The notes under the pieces were generated by a model. It ran no database searches. It was not told the origin of the DNA and saw only the letters and a list, made by a program, of their open reading frames with translations. Shown one piece after another: positions 35,555 to 49,800 of a DNA stretch of 64,000 bases. The stretch is from assembly GCA_903813345.2 (NCBI GenBank), contig CAIIXF020000001.1:46393885-46457884 (forward strand), read 5' to 3'. This DNA is from Owenia fusiformis. Its lineage: Eukaryota > Annelida > Polychaeta > Sabellida > Oweniidae. A program made the position numbers and the translations under genes. Within the stretch, counting starts at the first letter, position 1; the number at the start of each line of letters is the position of its first letter.

Positions 35555-36589
35555 GACTAGTAAAATTAACCCCTCTCACAAAAATAAGATTAATATAAAC
35601 ATTTATACTCCCTAAAGTGCTTCAAAGTTGTGCTGTTGAAAATGTGTGCTTTAATAATTGCATTTAATGTAGTGTCACAGATCTTGTATAATGATGTCAT
35701 CCGGCCGTATCTCTTGAATGAACTTTTGGATTCAACACAAAATTTGATTTTTATACTTAATTCTGTATATGCATTAATACTTTATTGTTTTTATATACAA
35801 CCATCCTAGATACAACATACAATGGTCATTGTGAGAGAAACATTGAATCAAATGCTGTAAAAATAAAGTGAAAGTCCTTTTTAAATTCTAAGTATGTTCT
35901 CCTTTTGACAAATAAGACTAACAAGATACCTATCATGTTGTTACTACCAGGTCAATATTTCAATGTTGTTCAAAAACATAATGAACATGGTTAACATCAT
36001 TTCCAATTGACATCATCTACTTCTCAAAAAATATAAATGGCCTAGATTGATTATTTTACAAATAAAAGCCAAGGAGGATTGGCTCCCAGGGTTCATTCTC
36101 AATATTCTGCCTATATGGAGTCATGTCATATTAAAAATCTGAAATCAACCAGCTGCCAAATTTTTTCCTTCAGAATTTCAATTGCGACTTTTGGTCTTAT
36201 GTTATTTCCACACAAAAAATTTCAAAATACATGAGAAGTGATCAAAATATCAGTTCAAATCTTTTGGATCGCTGATTATGAAGTTAGTCATAATGTCAGA
36301 AAATAGCGGCATTTTCAATATTCTAGTCGATCAATGTTGAATATTGAGATGGAGGTCTGGGAGCCAACCTTCCTTGAATTAAAGCAAATCAGATTCAATA
36401 TTTTTAATATGCTATATAAAGATTGAATAACTATTGCTGGATTAGAGAATTTGTATTGATTCTAAACTTACATGTCTATTCACGTATATACAGTAAATAG
36501 AGAAAATACTCATTTTCAAATAAAAGTGCAGAACATCCTTATTTGCTCTTCTATAAGTATATCAATATCTTGCTCAATCGCTATGCTCA

Positions 36590-37040
36590 CTCATACAAAT
36601 ATTGATATAAACTCATTCTGTTCATTTGTTCCTTTAATAATAGATCTTTCTTTCGACTATAATGCAATATATTGAGTATCACAATATACTCAAGATCATG
36701 CTATATTAAGCATCACAACTGACTCATAATATATTGAGTATCACAAATAATATACTCACAATATTGTATATTGTGTACCACAATCTACTCACAAATAAAC
36801 ATCATAACCTACACATACTCAAATGAATGTAACAATTTGTTCACATTCAAATGTGCATATCGATCTTCTCACATTAAATTGAGCATCTCAATACACTCCC
36901 AATATAATCAGCAATCTAAATGACTCATGTTCAATTGAGCATCACAATTTACTCATATTACACATGTATTGAGCATTCACAGTATACTGAACATCGAAAT
37001 TTACTCAAACTATATTGAGTATCTTACTCACAATCTATGG
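36590..37040. repeat. Degenerate AT-rich repeat field (ATATTGAGTATCACA)
   Basis: Variants of ATATTGAGTATCACAATATAC plus ACTCA recur many times with irregular spacing up to the stop codon of the phospholipase gene at 37045. On the minus strand this would be the start of its 3' untranslated region. Confidence 0.65.
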
Positions 37041-37044
37041 ATCA

Positions 37045-40000
37045 TCATAATCTAGTTGCTTCTAAAGATTGAATTTTATCTTCAGTATTGCCATGCAGAC
37101 TTTCTGTAAAGACTGTGTCACTAGCCATTTGCCTAGTATCCTCTGATGTAGCAGGAATATCCTGTTCACCAACATCATTCAGTTTTTCAGCAACATTTGG
37201 TCCATTACCATCAACTGTTTCATCAAAGACTGTATCACTTCCCATTTGCCTAGCCCTTTCCTCACTAACTGTGTCGCTGGTCATTTCTCCTTTATGTTTA
37301 AATGGATCAGCAATGTTCTCTTGAATCCCTCCCGCCACACCACTCACTAACTCCATTAGTATTTCTGGACTTCTCGCTAACTCATTGACAGTATCATAAT
37401 TTGTTGAGCTGCATTCAGTTTGTACATGTTTATTGTCATCACCTTCAGGAACATGCCCGTTATTAATTGAGAGATGGAGTCCATTTCCATTACTCAATCT
37501 CTCCTTCACAAGTTTTGCTTGTATTTTAGCCTGCACAGCTGATCCAGAACGAGGCCTCTCTAGGGTGCCATTTGGTGTTCCCCCTAGGGAGCCTCCCAAT
37601 GAACCCCCAAGAGAGCCTCCTGGTGTTCCCGATCCCATGTTGTTCATTTTGAGATACTTTGTGAGGTAGGCCACAGTTGCATCTCGACCTTGCTGCAATA
37701 TCAAATAAATAACATTGACCCATTGGTTTTTAGAAAGTTTGTCTCTCCACAATATGGTTCTATTAAAATTGTTCACCCCTTCACTAATACTATTATATCC
37801 ACTAAATTAATAACTAAATGTTGATGGACAAAACAGGGAGTAGAAAAAAAGATTATTCATCAAAGTTTCAGTGGTAATTTTCTCAGTTTTGAAGCCAATC
37901 ATTTCTTGAATGACCAATATGACTTCGCTCTTTATGTATGTGAATTCTTACAGTTTAAAAGCAATGTTTAGGCAAAATACCAGGCCCCTCGAAACTTGAT
38001 ATTCATGGCCCACCCTGTTTACTTACAGCAGTAACGAAGTCACAATCTGCTGGTGCAAGTTGATCCAATGTGCCAACATAGTCAGTGTGGATTCCAACTG
38101 TCCTGTTAAAGTCTGCAGACTGCAAATATATATTGTTTATTTGATCAAGGGATATTTGTCCAGGACGATATCTGGACCTTTCATGTTAAATGATAAAATA
38201 TATTATTACATATTTTGACTTCACTATAGTTCTAAACTTAGTCAATACAGTTTCTCTGGTTTTACATAGGTATGTAGATAGTACTAATAGAGAATATTTA
38301 CCTGTAAACTGATGGACTTCATATGCACATCAATGGTGTCTATGATTGATCCGAAGAAAGCTCCTGCAGAGTCAAACTCAACATGTGTGGCTGACTGCAG
38401 GTAGGTTTGAGATGGTATCCCCTTGCGTTCCACAAAGTCCATGAACTCATTAAATGTTATCTGCTTATCTCCATCTCGGTCGAGTTCTTTCAACTGAAAC
38501 AGTGATTAAACAAAGATATATATTACAAATGCATTTAAATCAATTTGATCATCACATGTGTTTTTTAGAAAAGCCAAGTGTTTAAGAAATGTACGTTTTG
38601 AAAAATATTACATGGGCAAATAACATACAGACTACAGAGGCCTAACTACTAAGTGCTTACCATTTCAGTAAAGGTGCACCTCTCCCCAAAGAGTATCTGC
38701 ATATCTCTCCTCAAGACAGGATCCTCTTGTGCCCTCTCAAAGACTTTTTCAAGCTCCTCTATTCCTATGATACCATCCTGGTCAATATCATTCTCTTTAA
38801 CAACAGCCATGAATCTTTTGATGGCTTGAAAGGTGTGGAATTTACGTGCACTATCTGTCATTCTTTTCTGGCACGATTTTTCCTTCGCTCTGGAAAAATG
38901 AGTACTCGAAGAATTAAATCTATTCATGACAACACAAATAAAAATTCTCAAACCATCATACTTTGATTAACAATGTAAAAAGTGATTGCCATTGGCCATA
39001 AGGCAACCCAAGGCAATGATTTCCAAATGCTATTGCATTACCCTAAGTGAAGAAAATATTTCTGTTATAATATCACAAATTCTTAATTTTATTTCATTCA
39101 GTGCCCATAATGGGTCAGCCTTCACCCATTTGTTCAATGGATGCGTACACACCTCAACTGGAAATAAATGGATCCACCCAAGAGAAGCTAATTATTTAAA
39201 GGCATTTCACTAACAGTGCATTGAAATAGGTACCCTTGAAACACAGTACATGAATGACTTACTTTGCTAGCTTAGATTTTGGTCTGCTGGGTGTAGCAAA
39301 CTCAAAGTCTCTGTTCAGTAATTTGCCTCTCAAGAAATCACTCTCAAATGCAGAGAACTGAAAAACACAATAAATGTTCAGTATTTAGAAGAAGTCCTGA
39401 GCTCTTAACAGTCATTTCATTGCATAGCGTTTAAACCTGTGGTCTATTATTTTCCAATAAAAAAAGTTTTGGTTGGGAGTACAATATCATCAGACAATAT
39501 ACCAAGGTATGACAAGTCTAAATACATTTTTTAACATTTCGTGGTGGGAAGGGGTTCAAAACACAATTTGCATACAAAAACAGACATTAAAGATTTAACA
39601 TGACCCCTGTATGAAGTTGGGCACTCACCACAAGAAGACCAAGTGTCTTGGGGTTATACGTCTCAAAGAATTCTTCCTCCGTCCCAAGCTTTTGGAAGAA
39701 TGAATCCTGGCTTTTCATTGACAGAAACCATCCTGAAATTATTTAAATATTTTTTTAATGTCAATTAGTTAACAAAGAGACAAGTTGAGCGAGGGTAACT
39801 TTTCGAAAATTGTCTCGGTTTTTTGTACACAGCATTCCTTGAGGTTCTGACTTTACTCTGTAGAAATCTCTCGCTTTTTAAGATCATCAACATAAGGTTC
39901 ATTATCATGGAGTCAATGGACAGCGGGACTTTAAAAACCCCTTCCACTTGTATTGTAAGGTGTTCCACTTACAGAGGTGTTCCATTTAGCAGTTTCTACA

Positions 40001-43000
40001 GTATTATATTACTTGTCAATTAAACCTTTTTTTGATAGATATCTCATATAATCCGATATCAAGTGAGATCACAAGGAACTAAACCCATTAGCAAATTTAG
40101 CATGTTTTTATCACAATGATTGCTTCACCCTTCAGGCCCGTAGCCAGGATTTGCCAAGGGGGGTTCAGTTTTTAAAAATTTCCAGGGGGGGGGGTTCACA
40201 TTTGACAATTTTGGCCCAAATATGACTAAAATCACTTGAAAAGTGCTCAAAATGGTGAAAAACTGCATGATTTTTAAAGAATTTTTGGCCAGGGGGGGGG
40301 GTTTGCCCGAACCATGCGAACCCCCTCTGGCTACGGGCCTGCCCATATCATTTGCTTGCCGACACTTTATGTAATAACATGCCAAGGGTTCATGCAGTAT
40401 ATGATTTTCACATGTAACTGCCCTTTATAACATGCTGAAAAGGCCATATGTCATTATGTAGTTATTTAAAGGTATTTCAATGACTGCATGTGATCATTTT
40501 CAAATTTTAGATTAAATGAAAAGCTGTGTTCAGTGTTGAACTGACAGGTTACTTTTAATCTGCCAAAATAAATACTAAAACACTAAAATAATATTGGGAA
40601 AACACATCAATATATAAATTAAAAATCAATCCGAAGCAATTCCAGGTAGAGTACATAGTTAGGCCCTTTGCAATAATTCACAAAAGTTATTTCATTTTGA
40701 AAAGTATGCCAATGTTTCTCTTAATCCTTGTTTCATTTTCTGAGAAAAGAATTGAGATATACAATTATTATATCAATTATTCCCTTAAAATCTATTTTGT
40801 TTTCTGAAAAAGGAATTGAAATATCTGATCAAATGTACATAGAAGTTATTAAAGGATTTAAGATGGAGACATGTCCAAAACCTTAAAAAGATTGTCTTGC
40901 TATAAAGTTTTTCTTCATCTTAAGGAACTAGGCATGACATGGAACAATGAAACCAAAAAATGTTTCAAATTTACTCTCATCTCATCTTTATCCCATTTGC
41001 TTCTTTAAATTTCAATTCAAAGTAGACCTACACCCCAAAATGCAATCTGATTTTCGACACCGTTTCGGTGCCAAATTTTGGTGCCGTTCTGGCACCAAAT
41101 GGACTGACTAGTCCGGTAGCAAATTTTGGTGTCGAAATATTTCGGTGCCCGAACGGTGTCGAAACGGTGCCGGAACAGTGCCGAATTTTTTCGATGCCGT
41201 TTCATTATATTGGCTGTGTACTGGTTATGGGCCTGTACTTGTGTAGCAACTTACCATCAAATGCCTTAATAGGATAATTATTGAGAAGACCCCCATCAAT
41301 GTAGTAATTTGTTAAACCATTTTTCACATACTTCACTGGCTGGAGAATACCTGAAAATATTCAAAATTAAGGTAAATTGTTAAGTTTGGCCAACGGACTG
41401 CATCTTTAATCATCCCCCCTGTTATTAATTAGTAATGCAGGTAGGAGGAGGATATGATATAACAATAACGATTGGATTCAAAACTAGCATATTAAAGCCT
41501 ACACTGCAATTAAGACTATTAGCAAACTATTATAGACATTATGAATGAAATCATTTGAATGACTAAATAAAATATCTGCAGATGCCCCAAAGACAGTCAA
41601 ATCTGCCCACATTACTCTGCCATGAGAATAGAAATTAAGTACATTGAATAAAGGAAAACATTACATTACATAACATTAAAGAAGCTGAAGTATGTGGTTA
41701 TGAACAAGCCAAAAGCACTGTGTATACTTTAGTATTTTAATACATATAGTAATAACACAGTACAGTGTGTAAAGTCTCTATATAATAGTAGGTTTTACCG
41801 TTTTAACACATTTTTTTCTTTACACTTTGCCAAGTTATACTGAGTCAGATATGATATATATTCCCAGGTGATATCTGCCCCAAACCCACTCAAGTATAAG
41901 ATACTCTGTTGCAATCTTTTTATGTAATTATAGTCAGTGATAGTATCCAATTGAGAATAAAAACACATATAGTATGATGATGAAAAAATTATAAATTGTC
42001 CTGTAACAAAGTGTCAAGTTTAATTTTTATTTTTTAGTGTTGAAAGATAAACAAATAGCAAAATGACACCATATATGAAAGACCAAAAAAAATATTTTCA
42101 AATTTCTTGCCCTCGTGTACTCATCCTCTATTCTGAAATATAACATTTTATCTTTGTATGCCAGTTACTAATCTATATGCCAACTACTATGGACCAATGA
42201 CCCTAGTCGGTAAAAGATGAAAATAATGTTGTCCTTTGGTACAATATCATGTTAAGGAGTTCTTACCTGGGATGGATAAAGACATTCTACAAGCAGTGAT
42301 TATAGGCATATCAGGACTGGTCTTCATATGGAAATACTCCAATGATGTAGTTGTCAGATTTGTAGCTGTCATGACTAGCTCTGTTCCAAATTGCTCATAA
42401 CACTAGAAACAACAAAAATGAAAAACCAAACATTTTACAAACTCTGATTGGCTCGGTGAGATCAGAGATTTATTGTAAACTGAAAGAGTGAAGACGAAGC
42501 TCTCCTTTAATAAGTGAAGTCGAACGAATGCAAAGGGTAAGTAACAGTTAGTCAATGAGACTGAAAACAAGAGGGTTTGGAAAAAGGCTTTATCAGAGGG
42601 ATAACATTTCTTGAAAGATGAACCCTGTAGTATATCCAAAACTGACTATTATAATATTTACATTAATAATATATTCAATTTTTGAAATCAAGAAAGTTAG
42701 TTATCACAGAATATAGACACACTACTATACCCCCATACTGTATCCTGTATTCCTTTAAAAGAAATACAGGTGACAGCGAAGTTGCAAATGGAGGTCGTTT
42801 GTTTATTTCCATAGTTCTGAAGTTATACTAGATTTTAAATATATTCCAAGTGTTCTACTATACATTTTATAGATTCATCGAGCAGTTTGCAACGTATTAT
42901 TACCAGAAAAGCCCAATGGACAAATATAGAGAATACCCACTCCATTTGCAACTTAACTGTACCCTGTATCCTTTTTTAAATGTGGTCACGTGGTAGGGTA

Positions 43001-46000
43001 GTGTGATAGAAATCATGGCACATAATATCGCACTTTTCTGCTGTTAAATACATTTTCTTTATTCAAAATTATTTATAACAATCCAACACCAAGATATTCC
43101 TTGACTTCTTAAGTCTCCAATATAGAAAATCGCTTCATCATTCATTGAAAATTCAATAAAAACTATAAAAGATCATGACTCCCAAAAATGGTCAATCATT
43201 ATATCCAGAGAATTCTTTGACAAAATAGCCCCTAGAATTTCATTAAAATACTCCTTTTAATCAAATACAAGTTTTGATAAAAAGTTCTTGATCCATCTGA
43301 TATTAGATTTCCTAAAATGGTTTGAAAGGTCATTTTTGCTAGAATTGTGTTATGGCTGAGAAATAAAGGATAGAACTGACCACTTTTAGCAATAAATCTG
43401 ATTTTTAAATGGCTTAGAGAGTGACCTGGTCAGCCTGACCTTTGATGTGTACATGTATAGGCCATCAATTTCACTCTGTGTAAAAATAGAACTGTCAATC
43501 AAATCTTGAAATGAAAATGAAATAAGAATAAACTGTAGATTTGGTTTGATATGCTGATGTTTGTTTCTCAAATAAACTTTTACAAATAAATTAATAATAC
43601 TTTGATAATTTGATAAAAATATGTAGCCTAAAGGTCACCGTGACCCATAAAGCAGCCTGTATAAATTCAGTTCTCTTGCTCCAAGAGCAAAAAAATGTAG
43701 GACTTTATTGCTGTGCTTATTGTTTTGAAAAGTGAAAACTACAAGAGAAAAGAAACAGATTATTGAAATGTTGGAGGCTTCAAATGGATTATTTGAATTA
43801 TAATTTACTAAGCTCAGGGGAATATGAGATTTACATTTTGCTCATCCAATTTAAATCTATTTTTCCCTCCTGTTTAACCAATGAGAGTGAGTATAATGTC
43901 ACTAACCTCTTTGAATGTTAAATCTGGCTTGCCCGATTTTCTCCTTATGGCCTCTCTACCGTAATTAACAAGTTTTTCTGCAGGATGCCAGCCAAACTTT
44001 CGGAACATGTTCGGAAGAAATGCAAATATCCCAAATGTAGCATCTGGAAAGATTTTTCTTGATTAAAAAAATCTGGAGAATTAACTTTAATTATGTACAA
44101 AGCATCTTAAAAATGTTCTGTGAAATGTATTGGGCATAATACTCATTGTACATGTACTGGAATCATTCATTCATTCATAATATAATCATATCCATAAATT
44201 CATAAATATCACATTATAAAAGCAAAAACACCCATTTTCCTCACCCATAAAAAGAGCTTTCTGGTCCATATTCCTCAACATGTCACCTATCTCCTTGGGG
44301 GTGTACCTGAGGGCAAGGCACATAGCTATAATCGCCCCACCACTACTGCCACAGAACCTAGTGATGTTCTGGAGGATACCCACATCTTCAAGCACCTACA
44401 ATGATTGACCATCTTAGACTAATTGTGATACTATTGTACATGTATATAGAATTATATTCAGTTGACTCTGTAAAGTGGAACATTCCTTTAAGTTGAACAG
44501 CTCCAGAAGTGGAACTTCTGTTAGTGGAGCACTTTTCAGAGTTCCAACTGACTTAAATTAAATAGAACACTTTTCAGAGGTAAATACTGTATATTATGAA
44601 GGTTTCACTAGTTAACTTGGGATTAATGTACTAAAGGGATATACGACAAAATAGCAATAGCATTCTGTGCATCAACTTAGAATTTCAAGCATATACTGTT
44701 TTATACAAAGCAATAGGTTCATGGCAAATTATGTAAGGATCTCTTTTTAATTTCTCATTATAAAGGGAAAGCAAAATGGTGCAAAAAAGTTACTTTCGTC
44801 AAACAAGACATAATGCAATTTTGGGCAAGTTGTGCAATATTTGAAATACTGGTACGAGTATCTCAGAATAAAAAGTCTGTGCAGTTAGTTGCCAAGGTTT
44901 CATTAAAAGACTGACTTCAGATAAGGCTCTCTTTTGAAAACTCTAACAAAATGTAACAGGGCATTAACATGCAAAATATCACCACCTGCCATTTGTTACA
45001 GACACTATGTCATTTGTTATAGACACTGACCATCAAACTCTGACCACCAACCACCATCCACAAAAAACACTTGAAGACTATGTGGTGGTGACATAAAAAC
45101 CAGGAAAATGGAAAAATTCATATCTAGAGGGTTTTTTCCAATTTTAATTCAGTGTCACACATAAAATGAAATGGTAAAATACTGTGTAGGCAAACAACAA
45201 TTTTTCAATTTCACAATTAATGATTGATAATATCTAAATGGCAACATTTCAAGTGAGGTCTAGAATGGGCCCAGAAGCTATTGACTCTGAATAAGTGTTG
45301 ATATGATACTACATTTTTCAATTAATCCTAAGAATATGACAGGCAAATCATAGCCTTGTTTACTCAGGTATTTTCAAAACATTCTGTTATAATAGTAAAA
45401 AATCTACGAGGACAGATAGCAACTGTCACACTTTCATCATATTTGAATTAGCCAAACTATTTGAGAATGGCTTAAAACTTCAAAGCTTTGCAGCCTAGGG
45501 TTGGATCATTAAATTCAGCTTAAACTTTTTCCCAAGTGCCAAGGTCAGTTTTCTCTCACAGGAAATATAAGGACCAAATATTTTTTCAAGGCTTTTTCTT
45601 GTCATCAAAGCCCAAATTGTCTTTTCTAACTTACCATATACAGTTCAAACAAGAACTACAGAACGACTAGAGGTAGACAAGGGAATTGATCGGGGAGGTC
45701 AGTTATTTCAAAAATAAAGGCCTAACTTCAATTTCAAAATGAGGCCCATATTAGTCCTATATAGAAAATTATTTCACTAGGCTATCCAATTTCATTGTTA
45801 AAAAAAACCAAACTAATTGAGAAAAGATTTTAAACTAGTATTGCTCAAAGACTGTATCCACCCCCCCCCCCCACCTTCACTCTCATTATCTGGCAATATA
45901 TAATATATAGAGAGAAGGATAAAAGGGGGGGGGGAGTACAGGGTCTTTTAAGCAAGACTAATTTTAAACCTTCTAAACTTTGTACCCATTGAATCATTAT

Positions 46001-46821
46001 ATTTGAGGGATATGGAATTTATTTCTAACTAACTCAGAAAACTTTAAGCAATGAAATAATTTTCTGCATCAATATTTAATAGTACTGCTGTACCAGGGTA
46101 TTTTTCCTCTGAAAAAGTCCAGGCTCCCAAAAGTTTAATTGGCCACCTAAAACATGTTGACATTTATCAATATAAAAGTTTCTTTCTAAAGATAGAATAA
46201 AAACATCATGAATGTCAGATTTAATGAGTTTATTCCATGTCTTATATCTATGTTTTGATATAGCTATTGAATTTTTGTACCCCTATTTTCATAAATATGC
46301 ATTCTTAATATGGTTCACTCATGTTATTCATTGTATTATGGACATTTACAGGGCGTCAAATAAATCTGTTCTCCCCTTAACTTTTTTATCATTGAAAATT
46401 GCTATGTAATAAATATCTTAACCACAGAGTAATATTTTGATTTGTGTTGGGATCGAATGGGACTCTAACCTATTGCTGGCTCCATGTTGTTCCAGATCCT
46501 CTCTAAACAAATTCTTACACTGTAAATAACTTTTTTTAATTTAGGAATAACATAGTGTTTTTATATATCACAGATATCTTCAGAGATTTCACTGACACTA
46601 ATTGTACAAGCTGGTCAGAAATAATTAAAATGGTATACCTGTAGAGCACCTGGATATGCAGTAGTCTTAACACCACCCCCTTCTAAAACGAGATTCTCAA
46701 AGGGAAACTCGTGCGTTTTCAGTCTCTCTATTGTTCGCTTGATACGGAGAGTGTGTCTTTCTGTGTCTTTGTTATACGCTTCACTCTCCCGTCTTTGTCT
46801 ATGTGAAATTCGTCTCGACAT
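37045..46821 (-). CDS. Patatin-like phospholipase fused to two EF-hands, 687 aa
   Basis: Eleven coding exons (minus): 46821-46639, 44395-44245, 44043-43907, 42402-42267, 41350-41255, 39732-39629, 39357-39263, 38889-38661, 38493-38302, 38119-38027, 37692-37045. All are GT-AG and phases agree. The patatin domain covers about 44-250: oxyanion loop LEGGGVKTTAYPG (GGG 48-50), nucleophile GSSGG (Ser79), and catalytic Asp in YYIDGG (Asp221), so the Ser-Asp dyad is intact and it should hydrolyse acyl lipids. EF-hand 1 loop is DIDQDGIIGIEE (335-346), canonical. EF-hand 2 is DRDGDKQITFNE (382-393), with Lys at the usual Gly position. This implies calcium control. The last exon carries GGSL repeats (497-510) and three SDTV-containing repeats (about 611, 624, 663). 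No signal peptide: the basic N-terminus suggests a cytosolic enzyme. Intron 1 is about 2.2 kb. Confidence 0.88.
40133..40341. mobile_element. MITE with CAGGCCCGTAGCCAG ends, in phospholipase intron
   Basis: Ends CAGGCCCGTAGCCAG and CTGGCTACGGGCCTG are perfect 15-bp inverted repeats; G-runs in the left half and right half follow. No matching target duplication is visible. Part of the inside (TTTTTGGCCA, CATTTTGAGCACTTTTCAAG on the complement) recurs at 49325-49460. Confidence 0.75.
41036..41210. repeat. CGGTGCC-rich imperfect palindromic repeat in phospholipase intron
   Basis: The motifs TTTCGGTGCC, TTTGGTGCCG, CGAAACGGTGCCGG and their complements recur about every 15-25 bp in both orientations, giving a CG-rich island in AT-rich sequence. 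No terminal inverted repeat or target duplication is obvious. Confidence 0.65.
44978..45095. repeat. Dispersed repeat with inverted TCACCACCT / GGTGGTGACAT ends
   Basis: Lies in the large first intron of the phospholipase gene. It is shared in part with about 50010-50130 (GCATTAACATGCAAAATGTC, CACCTGCC, GTTACAGAC) and with 59745-59876 in the GPCR intron. Confidence 0.55.
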
Positions 46822-49800
46822 CTTAGGTGATTAATCCTCGTTAATTTCTGAATTAATTCTCGTTAATCTCTGAATTTGGAGATTCAATCGTTCAAGCATA
46901 CAAGTATGACACTCATCCGAGAGGCCCAATCACTTTTATTTCTAACTGAAAAAAAGATTTCAGTATTGTCATATAAACTGGTTATTCAGAAAATACATTC
47001 TACTTAATACTGAAGTTTCCTTGGTGACTGGATTATTGCCAATCCAACCAACCCTTATTTAATAATAATAAACCACAAAAGGCCCCAGAGTATATTGACA
47101 TTCAGGAATGTTCATCTTACCAGGAATGTTCATCTTAATCTTGTATAAAATAAAACAGAAATTAATATAATGTTAAGGTAGATCAGCACAATGGGAATTT
47201 TTACGAAATCTTCAATTAAATCAGTAATAACAGTGAATTAATTAATGAAATGGGTGTATTTTTCACATTTTTTAGACATAAGTAATGAAATAAGTACATC
47301 ATTCAACAGTTACACCAAAGGGTATATCAAAGTACTTATATTAAACAGACTTGAAAATATATTTTTAACATATATTATTGCAACTTCTTATTTCATATTA
47401 CAATGTACACATCAATAACATGTTAACAAATATATTATTTCAAGTTCTTACCCAATTACACATATAAATAAAATGTTAACATATATATTATTGCAACTAC
47501 TTAGTACTTACTTAATGAGTTTGCGGATTGTCCCATAATCTCAAATCCCATAATACCCCATTATCTCAAATAACTTCCATGTCATGTATGTAAATAAATA
47601 TATATCAATGTGTACATTCATGAAATAAGCCTATATTAGCCACCATTCTACACATGTAATTAGTTATTACATATATTAAGGTTTTGCCTAAAATGTATTT
47701 TCAATGTTAAAATAAAACATATATAGAACATACAATTACCTGAAGCCTGCTTCAAATTACATGTAATGAAAGTCAACGTTGCTGCAAGCAAAATCCAATC
47801 AACCTTTAGTTCTTTCAAACTGTGAACTGATTCAGATCATATACATGTAATGACCATGTGGTCAGTATGATGAGGCCTGATCTCCCATTCAGTGAGCATC
47901 CATAAATCCACATGAAGTTAACTCCTTTTCATAGACATGCACATGTAAATGTTGACCATGAATTTGAAAATGTTCAATAGATCCTGTTATATGTTGCTAT
48001 AGTTTGATTCTGAAACATTCACTTAAAGATGCGCATCTATTCCATTCAATTCAATGTTCAATGTAGAAATGCCAAAATAAATATTATAAGACTTTTTATA
48101 AACATTTGGGCTACCAGCCAAACACTCCCTAAGTTAGTAGTTAAGATTGGTATCACTTTTTATATACTTCACTCACTCTAAAATATCATACATGTCAATA
48201 CAGCTTTTGAAGCAAATTATAAAAAAGTGATTTACTGTCAATTGATTGAATGTTCAAGTATCTTTCAATGAAATATAATTGTAGAGGATGTGCAGTTTTA
48301 CTCAGACTTTAAGAATTTAAAAGGGAACTTTATTGCCCAATGACTAGCAGCCATGAATGTTTACTGTATTTTTCTGTGGTTTGGTGTTGACAAAATGCAG
48401 TCGGGTCAACAAAAATGTTTGAGAATGTAGCCAATATGCACTTTAAACTTCCTCCTTTGACGATTTTCAACAAGCATTAGTTTGGTAGCTCTGATTGCTT
48501 TGAGAACAACTGAAGTGAAAACAATAAAGTCTTAAATATGAATGGCCTTTTTTGTTTGGTATGTATGTCAGAATAAATTACTTTTATTTCAACTTTTTTT
48601 TTTACTTTCTGCATTTTGCTTTCTCCTCCTTGCTAGAGTATATCTTTAATTCATTTTCAAATGATAAATAAAAAATACATGAAAAATTGTATAAGATAAA
48701 AAAGAAGTAATAAATGTTTTTAACTTTTTGAGGTAAACCCTTGAGTCAAAACAAAGATTAATACTAACCTAGTAAACATTCAGTGCATAAAAAAGTCCAT
48801 ATATGGCAACATGTTTACACATGTGACATTTCAATTATTTCCGACAAAAGTTAAATAAACAATGAATCAATTCCAACTATTTATCCAGTAAAGATGTAAA
48901 CATGAAATGTAATCATTTTTCAGATCCCTTTTGGACCAGCGTCACAAATATTTAAACTATTCGTGCTATGTTGAAATCGCATGATACCGCCGATGATGAA
49001 AAAAATAAATTAAAAATAGTAGTATTCTTATCAGGAAAAGACGTCACAAGTCATCTCTTAAGGCAATGTTGTGACACTATCTGCGATTTTAAAGGCCAAA
49101 AGCTTAAATATGAGTGCTGATAACCAATGTCATTGATCTGGATTATCCATACCAAATATGGAAAACTAATTTACATAAGGAATGACATGCCCAGTAAGCT
49201 AATATGAAAGTCAGATCAGTCAAGATTATCAAACAAATCTTTTGAATTTAAGAAAATGTACCACTGGGGAATAAACATATCATGTTGCATTATGTAGTAA
49301 ATCTTATGGTTTCATCCAGCATAGCCCGGCCAAAATTTCTTTCAAATCATGCAGTTTTTCAGCCTGGCCAAAATTTCTTTCAAATCATGCAATTTTTCAC
49401 CATTTTGAGCACTTTTCGAGTGATTTGGGCCAAATTGTCAAATTTAAACACCACTGGAGTTTCTGAATTCCTCTTAGCAAGACCTGGCAACAAAAGTACA
49501 ATGTATGATATGGTTGTGTTTTACATTCAATCATGTCTACTTATCTTCAATAAACAAACATAATTCAAAGCATACAGTTTTTTTCATATATTCTATATAA
49601 AATATGATGTTGCGGGCAAAATGCAACAATTCCATTGTGCATAATTGTAAGTCTTGCAGCAACCCTCTCTCTGCATCCCCCCACCACCACCCAGCCCCCT
49701 TACTGACTGTCTGTTCTCAAATCACATCCATCAAGAACTTAACATAACAAAAGTTTGAAGATACCTGCACATTTATTTAACTTGTATGTTAATGCCTCAT

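Larger units (their letters stand above)
32954..37044. other. Intergenic region and 3' regions of two convergent genes
   Basis: No coding exon found. Contents: the 3' part of the DUF1761-like gene, a CAGTAAAACCT-type MITE at 35392-35554, a 32-bp segment near 34610 shared with 1533, and a degenerate ATATTGAGTATCACAATATAC repeat field at about 36590-37040 that probably lies in the 3' untranslated region of the phospholipase gene. Confidence 0.45.

Noticed and set aside
42980-42992. CACGTG E-box as a clock-controlled site
   Set aside because: A single hexamer deep in an intron of the phospholipase gene; expected by chance in 64 kb.
46445-46510. Minus-strand tRNA-like sequence (B box CATTCGATCCC)
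   Set aside because: Only a B-box-like match; no credible A box or cloverleaf by eye.
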